DNA from: Stenocarpella maydis
Taxonomy: Eukaryota > Ascomycota > Sordariomycetes > Diaporthales > Diaporthaceae
Direction: 5' to 3'
Assembly (NCBI GenBank): GCA_002270565.1
Contig: NQMI01000004.1
Coordinates: 310,001 to 374,000 of the forward strand
Length of the DNA stretch: 64,000 bases
Shown here: positions 10,870 to 23,420 of the stretch, piece by piece
Position numbering within the stretch: position 1 is the stretch's first letter
Layout: each line of letters begins with the position of its first letter
The notes under the pieces: model-generated
The model's input: the letters and a program-made list of their open reading frames with translations, nothing else
Told to the model about the DNA's origin: nothing
Database searches by the model: none
Translations under genes and position numbers: made by a program

Positions 10870-12525
10870 CTAATGAAGCGCATGACTTCCGTGACCTCGG
10901 TTGCTACCAGGTAAAATAGGCGAGGAATCTTCCCAGTGATGCTGTTCGACCGAGTATTCCATAGGCGGCGGTTTATCAAGAACTTCCATCTTGATCTCCA
11001 CTTCAGTTGTTACCTGGATCTCCATCTTCCTCTCCATCGACAGCCTTCTCTGGCGGGACAGCATACCAGGATCGTCGTCCATTGCTGCATATGACGCCCT
11101 TGAGGAGGTCATGGACTGCCCAGAGCTCGCACGCTGAAACCGCACCGGCACAAAGGTCTTGTACAGTTTCCGCCGGAACTGCCGCGTCGTGCCGAAGCAA
11201 ACAAGGAGGAACAACCCGGCGACACATCCTGGAATGAACGTAGCGATTGTTGCTCGCGCCCTGCTGGCACCCAGGTCTGGCTCCGCGCTGAGGGTGTCGG
11301 AAATGTCCATGTGGTTATAGGTTAGCTGAATAACGATATTATAAACCTCAAAGACACTGTGATTACATGGTTATACGCAATTAGCACTCAACGTGTAACT
11401 GACACCTGGCATGAGCTTACCTGATGAAGACCATAGGTATCGTCACCCTCACCACCAGCCATCTGTCATGTATCGAGCTGGGCCTTTGCTGAAGAGCCCC
11501 AAACTTGGCACCGGATGTCTGGATCTTCCGGAGGAGCAGTCGTGTCTGGATGTATTCCAGGAAAATGAGCCCTAACATGACGAGGCCTCCAATACAAGAA
11601 ACAACATCTGTGAATCCCCGGTCAGTGGACAGCACCTGGCAAGGGGCGATAACCACGGGGGGGGGGGGAGGGTGGGGCCGTACAGAGAACGTCCGTCGTG
11701 AAGAAATACCAAGCCGCAGACTTCTTCAAAGGAGTCAACTGGAGAAGGCCCGCTTGGATGATAGGCAATGTTATAGCCACGGGCTTGCCGATGCGGTTGA
11801 TCAAGGCAAGGGGACGGCGCATTGTGGGCGAGTCCGCCAGCCCGTAGACAGATTGCATCAGTTGAAAGCTCCAGCAGAATGAGAGGCCTGCCATTATTGT
11901 AAAGCACGTCCATCCTGCAGGGCGGGCCAGTTAGCATCAGGAGTTATGACAGTCCACATGCTGGGCACGCACTCATCGACGATAGGATCTTGTCTGCGCC
12001 AGTGTCGTAAGAATTCAACGCCACGACGGCAGGAATACCAGCCTCGACCAAGTCCCGCAAGTATCGAAGCCTGTCCCTCATTATGTCATCGTAATGTCTG
12101 CAGTGTCGAAGCCCGAGTCAGCTCTCATTGCTCAGTCAAGTCGCGTCTTTGTCCATGTTCGTGTGAGCCGTGGTCGGGGAGGGATATGGATGGAGGACGG
12201 CCCGAAGGGGTGGGACAATAGCCCGTAGATATTTACATTATGAGCCTGATTATCTGTGCGATACTCGTACTATTCGCAATGAGTGCGGCGGAGCTGATAA
12301 AGAAGAGATCTAGGGTCTGGTCAGCAATTATTCGCAAAGCAGGTAGGGGTCGAGTCAGTGCAGCTGCACCCGGGGTCGTGCCAAAGACGGTGTGTGCTTA
12401 CAGCTTCCCTTCTCCTTGCTCTGCACGAGAAGCCATAGTATCAACAAATTGCAGAATAAGCAGACAAGTGAATATGTCAGGACACCCGCGGCGGCGCCCT
12501 CGGCCCCAGATGGCAACTGTGTCAT
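10870..12525 (-). CDS. orphan seven-helix (GPCR-like) membrane protein
   Basis: Six exons (12402-12525, 12237-12309, 11973-12097, 11684-11914, 11421-11607, 10870-11356) join in phase over introns of 92, 139, 58, 76 and 64 nt to 408 residues. Seven hydrophobic segments can be read in order, beginning LTYSLVCLFCNLLILWLLV, LFFISSAALIANS and FTIMAGLSFCWSFQLM. The sixth, MVFISVFEVYNIVIQL, runs across the last splice, and the seventh is FIPGCVAGLFLLVCFGTT. A long loop between helices 2 and 3 contains MRDRLRYLRDLVEAGIP. The C-terminal tail of about 110 residues is hydrophilic and Ser/Arg/Met-rich, as expected for a cytoplasmic signalling tail. I do not recognise a named GPCR class. The start MTQLPSG is the last ATG before the first helix. 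Function is unknown; a receptor role is inference from topology only. Confidence 0.75.
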
Positions 12526-14820
12526 GCTCACCCGGTTGCCTGGCCGGGGGTGTCGAGAAGAGACAACGATGAGATCAGACGAGCGGCAGGTAGTCGGGGA
12601 GGAGAAGGAGAGAGAAAACAAATTGCCGGAAAACCCACGCGGAGAGCGGACCTATTTTGCTAGTTTTGTCTGCCCCAGCCTGACGCTCTGATGCCCCCCC
12701 ATCTGGAGTTTGTGTCTGGCCCACATGTGCACGTAACCTGTCGTTTCGAAGCGATCGACAATGGCAGGACTCGTGCGAGCTGCACGCGAGCTGGCAAGAC
12801 AATGTAGTACCGAACACGGGGGTCCAGGACCTTGGTTTCTGATGGCAGAATCTCTTGTCATTGGCCATGTTCCCACGGATCCGAGTCAATAGGCCATCCT
12901 TAAAAGAGGATACTCTCCCTCCAAAACGGGCCCTTGCAGCGGGCCCCCATCGCGCCTCGGACATGGTTTCCGCAAGAGGACTCAGGGACCCCGAAGCGAG
13001 GCAACGGTCTTCGCATCCCGTCCCACCATTTCCAGCAACTACGTAGCGTACGCGAAACGGCCATACCAATCTAGTTTTCACTCGACGACGAGCCGCGGGT
13101 GCTTCCGTTAATACACTAGTAAAGTGTACACTAGCTCGGTGTCATGACAATACCTAGGTAGCCTCCTGAGCCTCTGGCAAACTCCACGTTCAGCACACCC
13201 AAGGCCCGCAGATCTCCCGGGGATTTGTTTCCACTCGCAGGCAACTTGCCAACGTCCTGCCACCCAAGCGAGCCAAGGCACATGGTAGACGAACCGGTCG
13301 CCCAGATGTAGTATACCATGCCACTGCAGGCGGGATTTCCCGGCCGCGAATTCAGGGCAAATAAACCCAGAACCTCCGGGCTTAGCCTGGTGCACGAGGG
13401 TGGGGACTACGGCTCTAGTGTTCCGGTGGTGTTCCCCCTGAGGTTCTTATCAACAGCTTGTCTTTCAGAGAATCCTACGGGGAACGAGGATATCGGCATT
13501 TGTGGCGTGGTCTGTGTACCTAGGTCGGCAGTCTTTTCCCATTATCAATACGCCTATAGCCGCAGGTCAAATGGCGGGCCAAGATACGAAGTACTTAAGG
13601 AGGTACCTAGGTGCTCAGCTGTTTGGGTGCTCACTTCTCTGTGCACCTTGAGCATTGAAGAATGGACTAAGAATCCGACAGCAACTCATTGAGTAATATG
13701 ATCCTCAGATACCTCACAGCTGCCAAGACACTACAATATTATACACTACTTAAATACCTAGGTACCTAGTCCCTGCCCCATTCCGTACATAGTTATCCTC
13801 CCTGGCCTACCACCCTTGCTCCCAACAAGTATACTAGTGTGCTAAGTAGCTAACAAGAGCCGTCTGAATGGCTCCAGATGCAACTCCATTGTCGATCAAA
13901 CTCCTACCTAGCGCTGCCGCAATCTGCTTTCTTTACTCACTAACGGCCAGCACTTCCTTCTCAGGCTGTAACGCAACGCTCGGGCCTCGATTGTCAGTGG
14001 ATCATTTCTCGCTCGGCATCCCCTTGTGTTTGTGCTTGCGGGACGTGTACTTTTGACGTGGCGATAATAATTTTGAGTATTATTGACCACATGTCTTCCA
14101 TGTGCCACAGTGGGGCAGACGTGCCATCGTTTTGTGCACGTCCGGAAGCTTTCCTCGAATTCTTGTAGCTGTAGGAGCTTAAAGTGCGCCTTGGGATTAG
14201 GCGAGTGCCCAGGACTTCGTCCTGTGCCCACCTCCGAGACCCTCAAGGGGCATAGAAATCCGCCCCCCAATTCCGCTTATGTCTGACTGTGTTGGCAACT
14301 TAAGGCATATGGCTATGCATACATTGATGTCACTCACAAGCCCCAATACAGTCTCTATAGGCCGTCTTCTAGTGCCACTTGGTCCCAAAACTTGGGTAGA
14401 AAACTCGAGTACTTTGGGGAGTTGCCAGGCGCTCCAGAAACATGCACTCCAATTCTTGTGGGTCACGTCTGATCACGCTGATGTTTACGTCATGAAGTAG
14501 ATACACGTTAACCGAATCTTCATTCACTCTTGCTATTACTCACGCCCCCCACTTCGTAGTCGCGGTAACTTTGAACCGCGACAATGCCCTGATCTGATAA
14601 TAACAGCGGTTTTGCATCCATTATAGATCTATGGGACAAGTTCAATTATCTATATAATTTTATCAGCAGTCGTGGTCTCGCTGTTGTGACGCACATCACC
14701 ACGGCGAGGTCGACTCGGATGATGGTGCATTCTGACTTCGAAAGATGCCCCTCTATAGGAGACATTTCAGTATGACGACCGATTGTGGGATGGATGGTTT
14801 GCGATTGGAGAACCTATTAG
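12526..14820. other. long intergenic region with TACCTAGGTA palindromes
   Basis: No recognisable coding sequence. The frames here (for example minus 12575-13081 and plus 13318-13692) show no family motifs. The region is marked by repeated TACCTAGGTA-type palindromes between 13151 and 13764. Confidence 0.45.
13151..13764. repeat. cluster of TACCTAGGTA palindromes
   Basis: Exact TACCTAGGTA lies at 13151-13160 and 13755-13764. One-mismatch versions are at 13517-13526 (ending GTC) and 13604-13613 (ending GTG). Further exact copies are at 27256-27265 and 63958-63967, with partial forms at 15749, 34299, 34618 and 61373. All copies I found are outside coding exons. Confidence 0.7.
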
Positions 14821-15108
14821 AAGAAGCAGGCCGAGGAACTTACCCCTGCGGAGGTCAAGAAGAAGAACCAAGACAAGCACGAGGAGGCGCTCCAGTTCGA
14901 GGAGAGTGCAAAGAAGGCAAAACGCCCTGACCCACTGAAGTCCGCATGGAACAATGAGAAGAAGCTGAAACGGACTGCTGCGGTCATTACAAGCGAGAAA
15001 GAGATTAAGGGAACGGCCAAGAAGCAGCGCCTAGTCAAGTTTGACAACCTGAGCAGCGGGGATAATAAGGATGCTGATGACAAGGACGCGGAGGACGAGG
15101 ATGCCTAG
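14821..15108 (+). pseudogene. lysine-rich C-terminal exon or gene relic
   Basis: An open frame of 95 codons ends in TAG at 15106-15108. It begins just after a stop codon in the same frame, TAG at 14818-14820, which could also be an intron 3' end (CTATTAG). The protein is lysine/glutamate-rich: KKQAEELTPAEVKKKNQ, then RPDPLKSAWNNEKKLKR and TAKKQRLVKFDNL, ending in an acidic Asp/Glu tail. The codon pattern looks coding, but no upstream exon can be joined with confidence and the surroundings are AT-rich without genes. It may be the tail exon of a decayed gene or of a mobile element protein. I do not recognise the family. Confidence 0.4.
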
Positions 15109-16249
15109 GACAGAGCCATGCGATGATTGCTGGGATTTTGAAGTTGAGGAGGAATTTTTCCCCTTATGTCCATCATGGATTGCGCTGTGTATTTCTTGAG
15201 GATATGGTTATGTTTTGACCAAGTTTTTGGGCGTGCGGATGAACTTATAAAAAGAAGAATTGCGAGTATCGGAAGGCACGACCACACTGGTATTCCAGTA
15301 CTTTTATCCACTTGCAGACGGGGCCCTCTAGGCCCAAGAACTTAGCTAAAACAATAATGATGAATATAACCCAACCATTGCTAACCACGCACGCACGCAC
15401 GCACGTACGTGATACCTACCAACACGTGCGTGATATCAATTCCTGTACAGGCCACCTCATCCTTGTCAAAACATGTCAGTTCCGGTGCACATGTGGAGTA
15501 TTTGTGTCACAGCTTGGCTCTAGCTGTCGCTCGGAGGGAGAAGAGCTAACTAAATATCTATGGCCTGTAGGCGAGGCGTAGGCGTTTGTATAGCGGACCG
15601 TAGGAGTGGGTACCGTGACAATTTGCGTCATGAAAATATTGGCGCTGTCCACCATACGAACATTACCACCATAGATGGCAGAACAGCTTTTGAAATATTG
15701 ACGCCAGGGACGTGGTGGTGACTATCTAGTCTCACAAGGCACGAATTGCCTAGGTATACGGTATTTGAGAGAAATACGGAACTCACACGGCATTAGTGAA
15801 AAGTACACCAGTACATCGATCGCTCAGAAACTAGATTAGCATCCAGACCCAGTTCATTTGCCCAGGAATCTTTAACCATATGTTCTAGGTATACTTGTTA
15901 AGTAATATAGCTTTTGGCAATACATGTTAGTAGGCGTGGGTGCTAGCTAGTACGTGTGGGTGCTCTGGGTACCTATTTACATGTTCGAATTTTATATTTC
16001 GTTTCCCGCTCGTGATATATAATGTTAAGATCCCCTTGGATTTCGCGGGTTGGAAATACGCAATCTTGCTTGTGTAACAATGAATTAAGTGGTATCTACT
16101 GAGGTTGTCTTTGACATGCAAGTGGTTCCCCTGCACATATCTGAAGCTCTGGTCATGATTTGTACATTATAAAACTTATGCCACATCGCTGGTTATGTTG
16201 AATGCACACAAAATTAGGGCCTCTCTTCTCCAAGCGGATCACCTGTAAG
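15109..16249. other. AT-rich intergenic region
   Basis: No gene seen. It contains a CACG-type short repeat at about 15384-15410 and a partial TACCTAGGTA form near 15749. Confidence 0.45.
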
Positions 16250-17964
16250 TCACACCGGCGACGAACTTCCAGAGGCCATTACCGTGTTCCCGTTCGCGTT
16301 GATGTTGGTCTCGGTCTTGTTCCGCGAGTCGCTCTGATAGCCCTGCGCACCGGCTTGTATGAGGTCCTTGTCGGATCCTGTCTCGTCGGCGTGATACTCC
16401 TTCATCTCAATGGACTGCTCGACTTGAATCTCCAACCTTTTACCCCGCCTCTCTTCCTCTTCCGCCTGGCTCCTCAGTACGTGGCTTTGCTTGCGACTGA
16501 CAGACAATCCGTATACGCCGTGCGAGGGCGTCGAGCCGGGTTTGTTTCCCAGGATAACCCTTGAGACAAAAGCTTTTAGGGACGGCACCGAGCCGCAGAT
16601 GATGGCGACATTTATTTCCACCACTGACCACAGGGCAATAGGAACACTGGTTACTATTCTTTTGGTGAGCCGACTGCTTCGTCACAATTCGCGTCAAGAA
16701 TGTTAGTGTACATACCCGATTGCTCCTGGTACGGTCCATTCAGGTTCTGGTAGAGTGCCCGCAGTCTGATGATGGATACGATGGTCGTGCTGCCACGGAG
16801 TTAGCTCTTAATTCGTCAGAACTGACGAGATCCAAGAGTATGCTGACAATAGACCGCAAGCAAAGACCGAAATCAGTATGATGCGCTGCTTCCGAGGTAG
16901 TTGCAATCTTGTGAGGAATGGTAGTGGGATTATGAGCAACATTATGTCGTTGACAATGTTGAAGCCGGCAACAGAGTAGTTCAGGGCGGGCCGGTCAACG
17001 CACCACCCTTGGACTGTATCGTCCCACGCCTTGGACACGGGGAAGCAAAAGAAAAGAGCAGCGCAAAAGGACATGACGCCACACGCACAAACCCAGGCGA
17101 TGGCTGCTTTCATGATTCTCGCAGCGCTGCTCTTTGTGAAGAGGCGCGCGGCCTGGGTCGTGAGAGAGAGCTTGTAGAATGTCTGGCATAAATCTGACCG
17201 GCGTTGGTTAGAACTTAGTCACCCTCTATGGGTCTTGAGATGGTGCATCCTGGAAGACCCCAAAACACAAGGACCACGAAGCTGCAGCACGAGACGATTT
17301 ATACTCACTGTAGCATGGTACAGTTGCAAATAGAGCCTTACTTAAGGAAATTAGTTTTTCTGGAAATAAATCTCATCTACAGCGGATGGGCGGGAATGAA
17401 GTACTGACACTCAGGAAACTACCAAGGTGGATAGGTTCAACAGGCCGACCGAGGCCCCATCTTATTTCTTTGCCCAGCGTTGTTCTGTCAGCAACGGGTG
17501 TCGTAAGACCGACTGAGTGAAAAAAAAATGCCATAGCGACTAGTTGACATACGGTACATCACAGCGACGAGGAAGCCCATTGAGCAAACCTGGACACAAG
17601 TGAGCCTCCAGTTCCAGAAAGGAGTCGATGGGAGATTGGCATTCATTATTTTCTGGTGTGTTTTTCCATCGATGAAATCATAAGATAAGGAATAAGGCCT
17701 TTTTTTTTTGGGGGNNNNNNNNNNNNGGGGGGGGGGTTCAAGCTTCACAGACTCTCAACAGAAGAAGCGAGAAGATGGAATAAAACAAGGCGAGAATGGA
17801 GAGGAACTGCTTACCATTGCTGCTGCCATCAGATAATCATCCCATCCCATCCTCCTCACTATATGTCCTCTTGTGAACAGCCGGAGTCCAACCGCGATAA
17901 AAGCCAAAGTCGTCCACAGTATCCCATTTACCACCAGGTCGTGGCACTCGTCCACGACCGGCAT
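16250..17964 (-). CDS. SAT4-family integral membrane protein (fungal rhodopsin-like domain)
   Basis: Seven exons (17815-17964, 17558-17589, 17411-17484, 17309-17340, 16848-17182, 16716-16789, 16250-16653) keep phase throughout and give 366 residues. The order of family blocks is complete: GLRLFTRGHIVRRMGWDDYL, WGLGRPVE, FYKLSLTTQAARLF, CFPVSKAWDDTVQGWC, NDIMLLIIPLPFLTRLQLP, IVSIIRLRALYQN and ALWSVVEINVAIICGSVPSL. These match the seven-helix SAT4/Pth11-related domain of Pezizomycotina. There is no CFEM domain at the N-terminus. The C-terminal tail is charged and disordered. Several introns have weak donors (GTACCG, GTGTCA, GTCAGC), so splice sites rest on phase and motif continuity. The first intron (17590-17814) holds a 12-N gap; exons are unaffected. 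ATG at 17964 is preferred; an upstream ATG-like codon at 17982 would add six residues. Ligand and pathway are unknown. Confidence 0.85.
17715..17726. other. assembly gap (12 N) in intron 1 of the SAT4 gene
   Basis: Twelve N sit between a T9-G5 run and a G10 run. The gap lies inside an intron of the minus-strand gene, so its true length is unknown but the protein is not interrupted. Confidence 0.95.
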
Positions 17965-19957
17965 GGTACCAAGTTTCCACATTTTCTGAACGAACCCTTG
18001 GGCCGAGGGATGGCTTATACACCTCTTGTAGAGAGACAGAGCTCAAAAAGACAAGAGCACAGCAAATGATGCGGTCTCGGGCTGAGAACCAGAACGCACC
18101 GGACATCCTCAATGACAGTCTGGCTTGATGGGAAGACCGGTTCCCCACAACTGATGTATTCCATGAGGTCTCCGGGGTGCAGGGCCTCGGCCTGTGTTTG
18201 ATCTCGGCTCGGCCATTGGCAGACATGGAATCATGGGAAGCACAGGCCCATGCGTGGAAAATGGCCGCCACGGCTTGCAGGTCGGGGTGCTGCCCTGTGG
18301 GATTGCGCCTGAGAGCATGCAGGGGTGAGGGTGGCGGGCTGTGGGCGACTATTAGACAGAAGGGCCGTCCCGCCACGCCTCTCGCTCACCGGAGGTGGTC
18401 AGAACCTTCGATCGCCATTTCGTGGTCTTTCTCCCTTGTCTTGGCCTCGCCTCGAAACGCCGGAACGTTGACTTGTCACAACGCAGTACCTCTCCCCCCC
18501 ATGACTTTTCTTCAATGCATCAACTGTCACACGGTAAAGACTACTCTACTATTAGGACAAAAGTATGCCGGCACACCCTTTATAGTACCCCTAGCCTTAT
18601 ATCGTGACATCAACGTACGTGATATCCATCGCATACCATGTCGCAAGGATATCCACCGGGTTGCCTGCTTGCCTAAGTGTACAGAACGCGCAGGCTAATT
18701 ACATCGGGGTCAGACAACTTGTCAAGCTCACAATATGATAGGTTATAATCTGCCATGGCACTTGGGCCAGATGCTGGTATTGACAATCAGTACTGCGTCA
18801 GGCGCAGGGAGTGGGCATAGGCCTGCCAGCCTGCCAGCCGCGGGCGACCTTGCGAGCATTGCATCAAGTGCACCTGCTAATAATGCAGCTCTCTGCTGTG
18901 CGAGGGGGGTTTCTCGACAGCCATGGCCAATTGCGTGTCCTATGGCAATTACTGCCGGTTGTAGATAGTGCTGTCAGCATCTTCGGTGGGCAGAGCGACA
19001 GGCCTTGTGATGCACAATGCCGAAGATGCGTGAGGCGTGGCTTGGAAGACGAAACTCAGCACAGGATTCGTTCTTTATCCCGTCCAAAGGCATACATCGC
19101 AGTGGGCCCCAGCAACCCAAGGGGCCATCAATATGCAGCTGCACCTGTAGACCGCAGACTAACTCGACCGGTGAGCAACACACCCTGGGGATCCGGCACC
19201 CCGCCAGCCTCTTGGAGAGATTTGGTGTAACACAAAACAGCTCGTTGGTATCATCAACAGGTTTTGGGAGCCGTCCCTCTTTCCTTTCCCTGAAACGGCG
19301 AGGAAAAACGATAATTCGATTTCCACACGCAAAGGTGCGTGCGGGATGGTCGAGGTTGCCCCTGTCCGGGCAGGCCGTCCTTGCAGCACTGGGGGATTTT
19401 CTCTCGGACCAGAATGGGCTCCCCCAGCGACGACCTTCTTGAAATGGACATTGGCCCGGGAAAATGTTAAACTTGGATCCTTCCGTTGCGGTTCCCGCAG
19501 TCAGACTCGATGGGATGGTTGGCAATTGTAGGCTGTGAAACTCATCCGGACGTCACGGCGTCCGGGGCATTCATGTAGCACAGCATGAGGGGCTGACATT
19601 TTGTACCACAGTGGCCATTGCAACATGGCCTGCATGGGAACCAGTGATCACGACAGGTCGCGTTTTGGCTTGGGAGCAGTTCTGGCAGTATAGTGCGATG
19701 CTCACATTTTCCGGGTACAGGTGCAGCCGCTGTGATTGCTTTTGACTGGCGTGCATGATTTGTGAGAGCTCACACCGGTGTTTCTCACCCTAAGGCGAGA
19801 CGCTAGCACTTGGGCAGCAGAAACAAATGTAGAGTGCTTTGATACTTTGGAAAGCCTTTTGGTGACCCAAGATACAGGCTCTATCTGAAGCTACAGGATA
19901 AACTCCCTGGACTCAACGTCATCTAGGAATTCATTGGAATAACGGTAGAAGATTCTC
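17965..19957. other. intergenic, no convincing gene
   Basis: The longest frame (minus 18974-19525) has unusual Cys/Arg/Pro content and no recognisable motif. I see no RNA gene or transposon here. Confidence 0.4.
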
Positions 19958-21981
19958 TCATTTCGAATATAGCTCGCTCCGGTCCTCCACCGGAGCGTCG
20001 ATATGGTTGTTGAAGTCCTCAGTCGGATCGAACAGGAACACAGCAGCTGCGCATGTGATGTCAGCAAGCCTGGCCGCCCGAGGTACTTCTGGACTTGGGG
20101 TCGTACAGATGGCAGCGATGCCCAGGAAGGGAATCGCGGTGAGCCAGACGAGACGGAACGCCGCTGCGTAGGTGTCCAGGGCGGCAGCGGCACCGGCAGA
20201 GATGATGTCGGGTGTGGCATCAGAGATGGTCGCGAGTCCGGTCTCATTGTGCGCGACAATGTAACCAACAAACTGCTCTACGGAGCCCGGCGGGAGGCCA
20301 GCCTCGATCGCGGCAGACGCGACGTTGCTGGGGATCCGATTGGTCTCGGAGATGAAGACGGCGTTGTCTGGGAAGCCCACACGGTTAGCCACGTGGTGCT
20401 TACACCCTCCATCGGTGTGGTTATGTGTGCGCGCTCCTTACATATAGCGATACCGATTGTCCCGCCGAGGGACCTCATGGAGATCATAATACCGCTGGCC
20501 ACTGCGATGAGCTCAGGGGGCACTGAGAGCTGTCCAGCCGCAACGAGCGCGATCAACGTCATGCTCAGCCCGGCGCCCATAATAACGGGATATCCCCAGA
20601 CTTCGTTCCTCGTATGAGGGTTTGTTGTGCTCATACAGGCGAAGAAGACGATGAAGATGAGAAATGCCGAGACTGTGATCCAGCGCACTTTCTTCGTCTT
20701 GGTGCAATAGAGCCCGACCGCCAGGCTGGCAGGGATGTATGTAAGGAACACAATTCCAAAATTGAGTCCCACGATTAGTGTGTCTGTTGAGTACAGGACG
20801 TTTACCTGACCGTGTTTAGTGTGGCTGCTTCGGGGCTGGGGTGGGGGCGGAAGATGATCCATCTTACTTGATAGGCAAAGTACTGGTTCGCAGCAAAGAA
20901 ACCAATGCCCTCGCAGAAGATACACAGAAGGCTGATGGCGAAGTTTCGGTTCCTCTTGAACAGTCCATGGTGGAACATGCCGTCCGTCTTGAACTTGTAC
21001 TCATACACGCACAGGGCCATCGCGAGGGCCAGCCCGACGGCGAAGGGCGCCGAAACATGCGGGTCAGACCAGGGGTACGGGTTCTGCGAGTACGACAGCC
21101 CGAGGCAGAACAGGACGAGGCCGGACCCGAGCAGCGCATAGCCGACAAAGTCGAGCCTCGCGACCTTCTCCGCGACGGGCAGCTTCTGCAGCTCCCTGTG
21201 GGGAGGGCGGTACGCGAAGATGCAGATGATGCCCGTGGCGAGGAAGAGCGCCATGCCGATGTAGAAGAAGTAGCGGAAGCCGTCCGGGTCGCCGCCGCGG
21301 TTCAGCCCGCCGCCGATGACGAGGCCGCCAAAGAGCCCCAGGGCGTTGGACATCATGACGATGGACTGGGCCCAGCCCCTCCAGGCGCGGGGCAGGACCT
21401 CGGACGCGACGGCGTGCAGCAGCGGCTGCATGCCGAAGGCGGTCCCGATGAGGCAGCAGCCGGCGATGAGCATGTTCATGCTGGTCGCGAGGGCGGTGAC
21501 GAGCGCCCCGAGGGCCCCCGAGAAGCTGAGCCCGACGAGGAACCACTTGCGGCCCCAGTAGTCGGCCGCCTGGCTGACTATGGGCCCCAGCACGACGGTG
21601 AAGATGGCCATCGCCCCGGAGAGCCACGACGACTGGGTCGCGGCGCTGAACTGGGCTGCGATCGCCGCGCCTTGCTGTGGTGCCGGTCAGGCGAGGGCGG
21701 GCCCAGGGCGGAGAGGGCAGGGAAGGGGAGGTGTCACCTACAGCTCCGGCCCCGACCAGGCAATATACCTGGGCGAAGTATATGCAAAACACGGCAGAGA
21801 CGGCCAGGAAGGTCTTCGCGTGTAGATGCGGTCTGGGCTCTCCGCCGGCCTCGCCCAATGCCGTCTTGTGGTTGGTGGCGATATTGCTCAAGGAGTTGTC
21901 CCTTTCTGATGCGGATGATATAACATCCCCATGGAACTGTTGGTCGCTCGTGCTAGATGCAGCCATCTTGATAGCCGGCAA
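19958..21981 (-). CDS. MFS transporter, TRI12/siderophore-type (14-helix) family
   Basis: A plasma-membrane transporter of the class that includes the trichothecene efflux pump TRI12 and fungal siderophore carriers. Four exons (21742-21981, 20868-21674, 20442-20805, 19958-20367) join with introns of 67, 62 and 74 nt into 606 residues. The cytosolic N-terminus is hydrophilic. MFS blocks follow: WLSGAMAIFTVVLGPIVSQ, ADYWGRKWFLVGLSF (loop 2-3 motif) and LIGTAFGMQPLLHAVASEVLPRAWRGWAQ. Later blocks are GGTIGIAIYNAVF across the last splice and a C-terminal DPTEDFNNHIDAPVEDRSELY, typical of this branch. No biosynthetic core gene is adjacent, so substrate is unknown; export of a toxic compound or iron-chelate uptake are both possible. 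An in-frame ATG 15 nt downstream (21966) could also be used. Confidence 0.88.
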
Positions 21982-23420
21982 GGGAGCTCAGAAAGACTGC
22001 GCAGGATGATGGGAATTCCCGACCCTGGTGGGTACGAGGGCGCACTGAAGGGGGGAACTCGCAGCTTATCACGTCTGGTACGACTACCCGTGGGCTGTCG
22101 AGGAAGCGACCGCCGGCATCCTCATCAGGTCCATCTCCCAGCGCCCGCAGAAGATCGAGTAGCGTTGCTGCAGCATGGATATGGGGTAATATTTTGGGAC
22201 AGGTGGAGTGCAACGGGCCTCCCTCGACTCGGCCTACTCGACGCAAGTCTCGGGGCCGAGAAGCTCAGCCTACATGTGATTTGGAATGATCGCAGGGCCG
22301 TTGAGCGTTGGTACAACGTTTGACATGAGACTTTTCGTGCATCCCTCGCCATCTAGCAAGCATCGGCTACAAGTAACCGCCGTTGCACTGCAGGAGACGC
22401 GTGAAACCCATGTACCTTGCCCTCCGAGCCCTGTCGGCCAAGGAGAGCTCTTTTTTCTTCCTTAGAATACGGCTCATTCCAAACATATGCCTCCGGACCG
22501 ACCATTGCTATTCGAGTCCGGGAATGTCGAAAGGCTTCGAAGAGCGTTGCCGATCTGTTGAGCTGTGTGATGTGACAAGGGAGAGCAGCTGCATCAGGCT
22601 AGATAGGCGGTTCATCAGTATGTTGGTGGGTCGCGGCATCGACCCGGGGGGGGGGCACGTGTAGATGCAAGCAATGTCTCGTGGCTTTGCCACCTTGTAT
22701 CTACCACGCGAAATATGCGCAGTCCGGCTCATGCACGGTCTGCACATGAGGAGATGCGACCTCGGATGCCCGTGGTCCTTGGAGACCGAATGCCCGTTTT
22801 CTGCCTCGTTCGGTAGAGTCAAGTGTTCAAGGATTAGCCGGCAAACAGTCTAGGATAAAACCAAGAGCCCTCGAATCTTCGCCAAGCTGCAGGAATGTCG
22901 CCCCTGCAGACCGTACGGAGCCGGCCCTAGTCTGCAGAACTGCGGAGAGCACACGGGGCTGACCTCCAGCAGCTCAGATTTGCGCCCAGGGGCCCGATGG
23001 ATGCCTGTCTACGAGGTGGCACTCCTTGGAAATATGAGGAGGCGAGAAGATAGGACTTGATTGACGCGGGATGGTGGACACCTGAGGGCGATTTGTGATT
23101 ATTTTCCGCGAATTCCCGCTCAAAGATTGCTCTCCTATTTGCAATGTTCACCATAGCATTCCTTCCCTCCCAGAAAGCCGCCTCATGGGCCGGGTTTCCA
23201 GCATACCTTGATGTTTGCCGCTTGAACCCTCAAGGGCCATCTCTGATCGGTGTGGCTTCCGCCACGGAAATGCGATCGTTACGATGTAATCAAACCGCCG
23301 AGGCCGCCACTTTCGATTCGTGAGCGGCCACGCCCGAGTGTGCTACTGTGTCACTCGAAGGGCCATATACCGAACCGGGAGAAACGGTCCCCCCTCACCC
23401 TGCCCTCGCAAGACGTCACC
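21982..23420. other. intergenic, no gene seen
   Basis: This is the promoter side of the MFS gene and the 3' side of the sialidase-like gene. Open frames lack motifs. A G10 run lies at about 22647. Confidence 0.45.

Noticed and set aside
18974..19525. 183-codon minus-strand frame
   Set aside because: No recognisable motif, unusual composition and no splice support; treated as chance.
20841..21923. 360-codon plus-strand frame opposite the TRI12-type transporter
   Set aside because: It is a Glu/Arg/Pro/Gly-rich shadow without motifs; the minus-strand frame codes a complete transporter.
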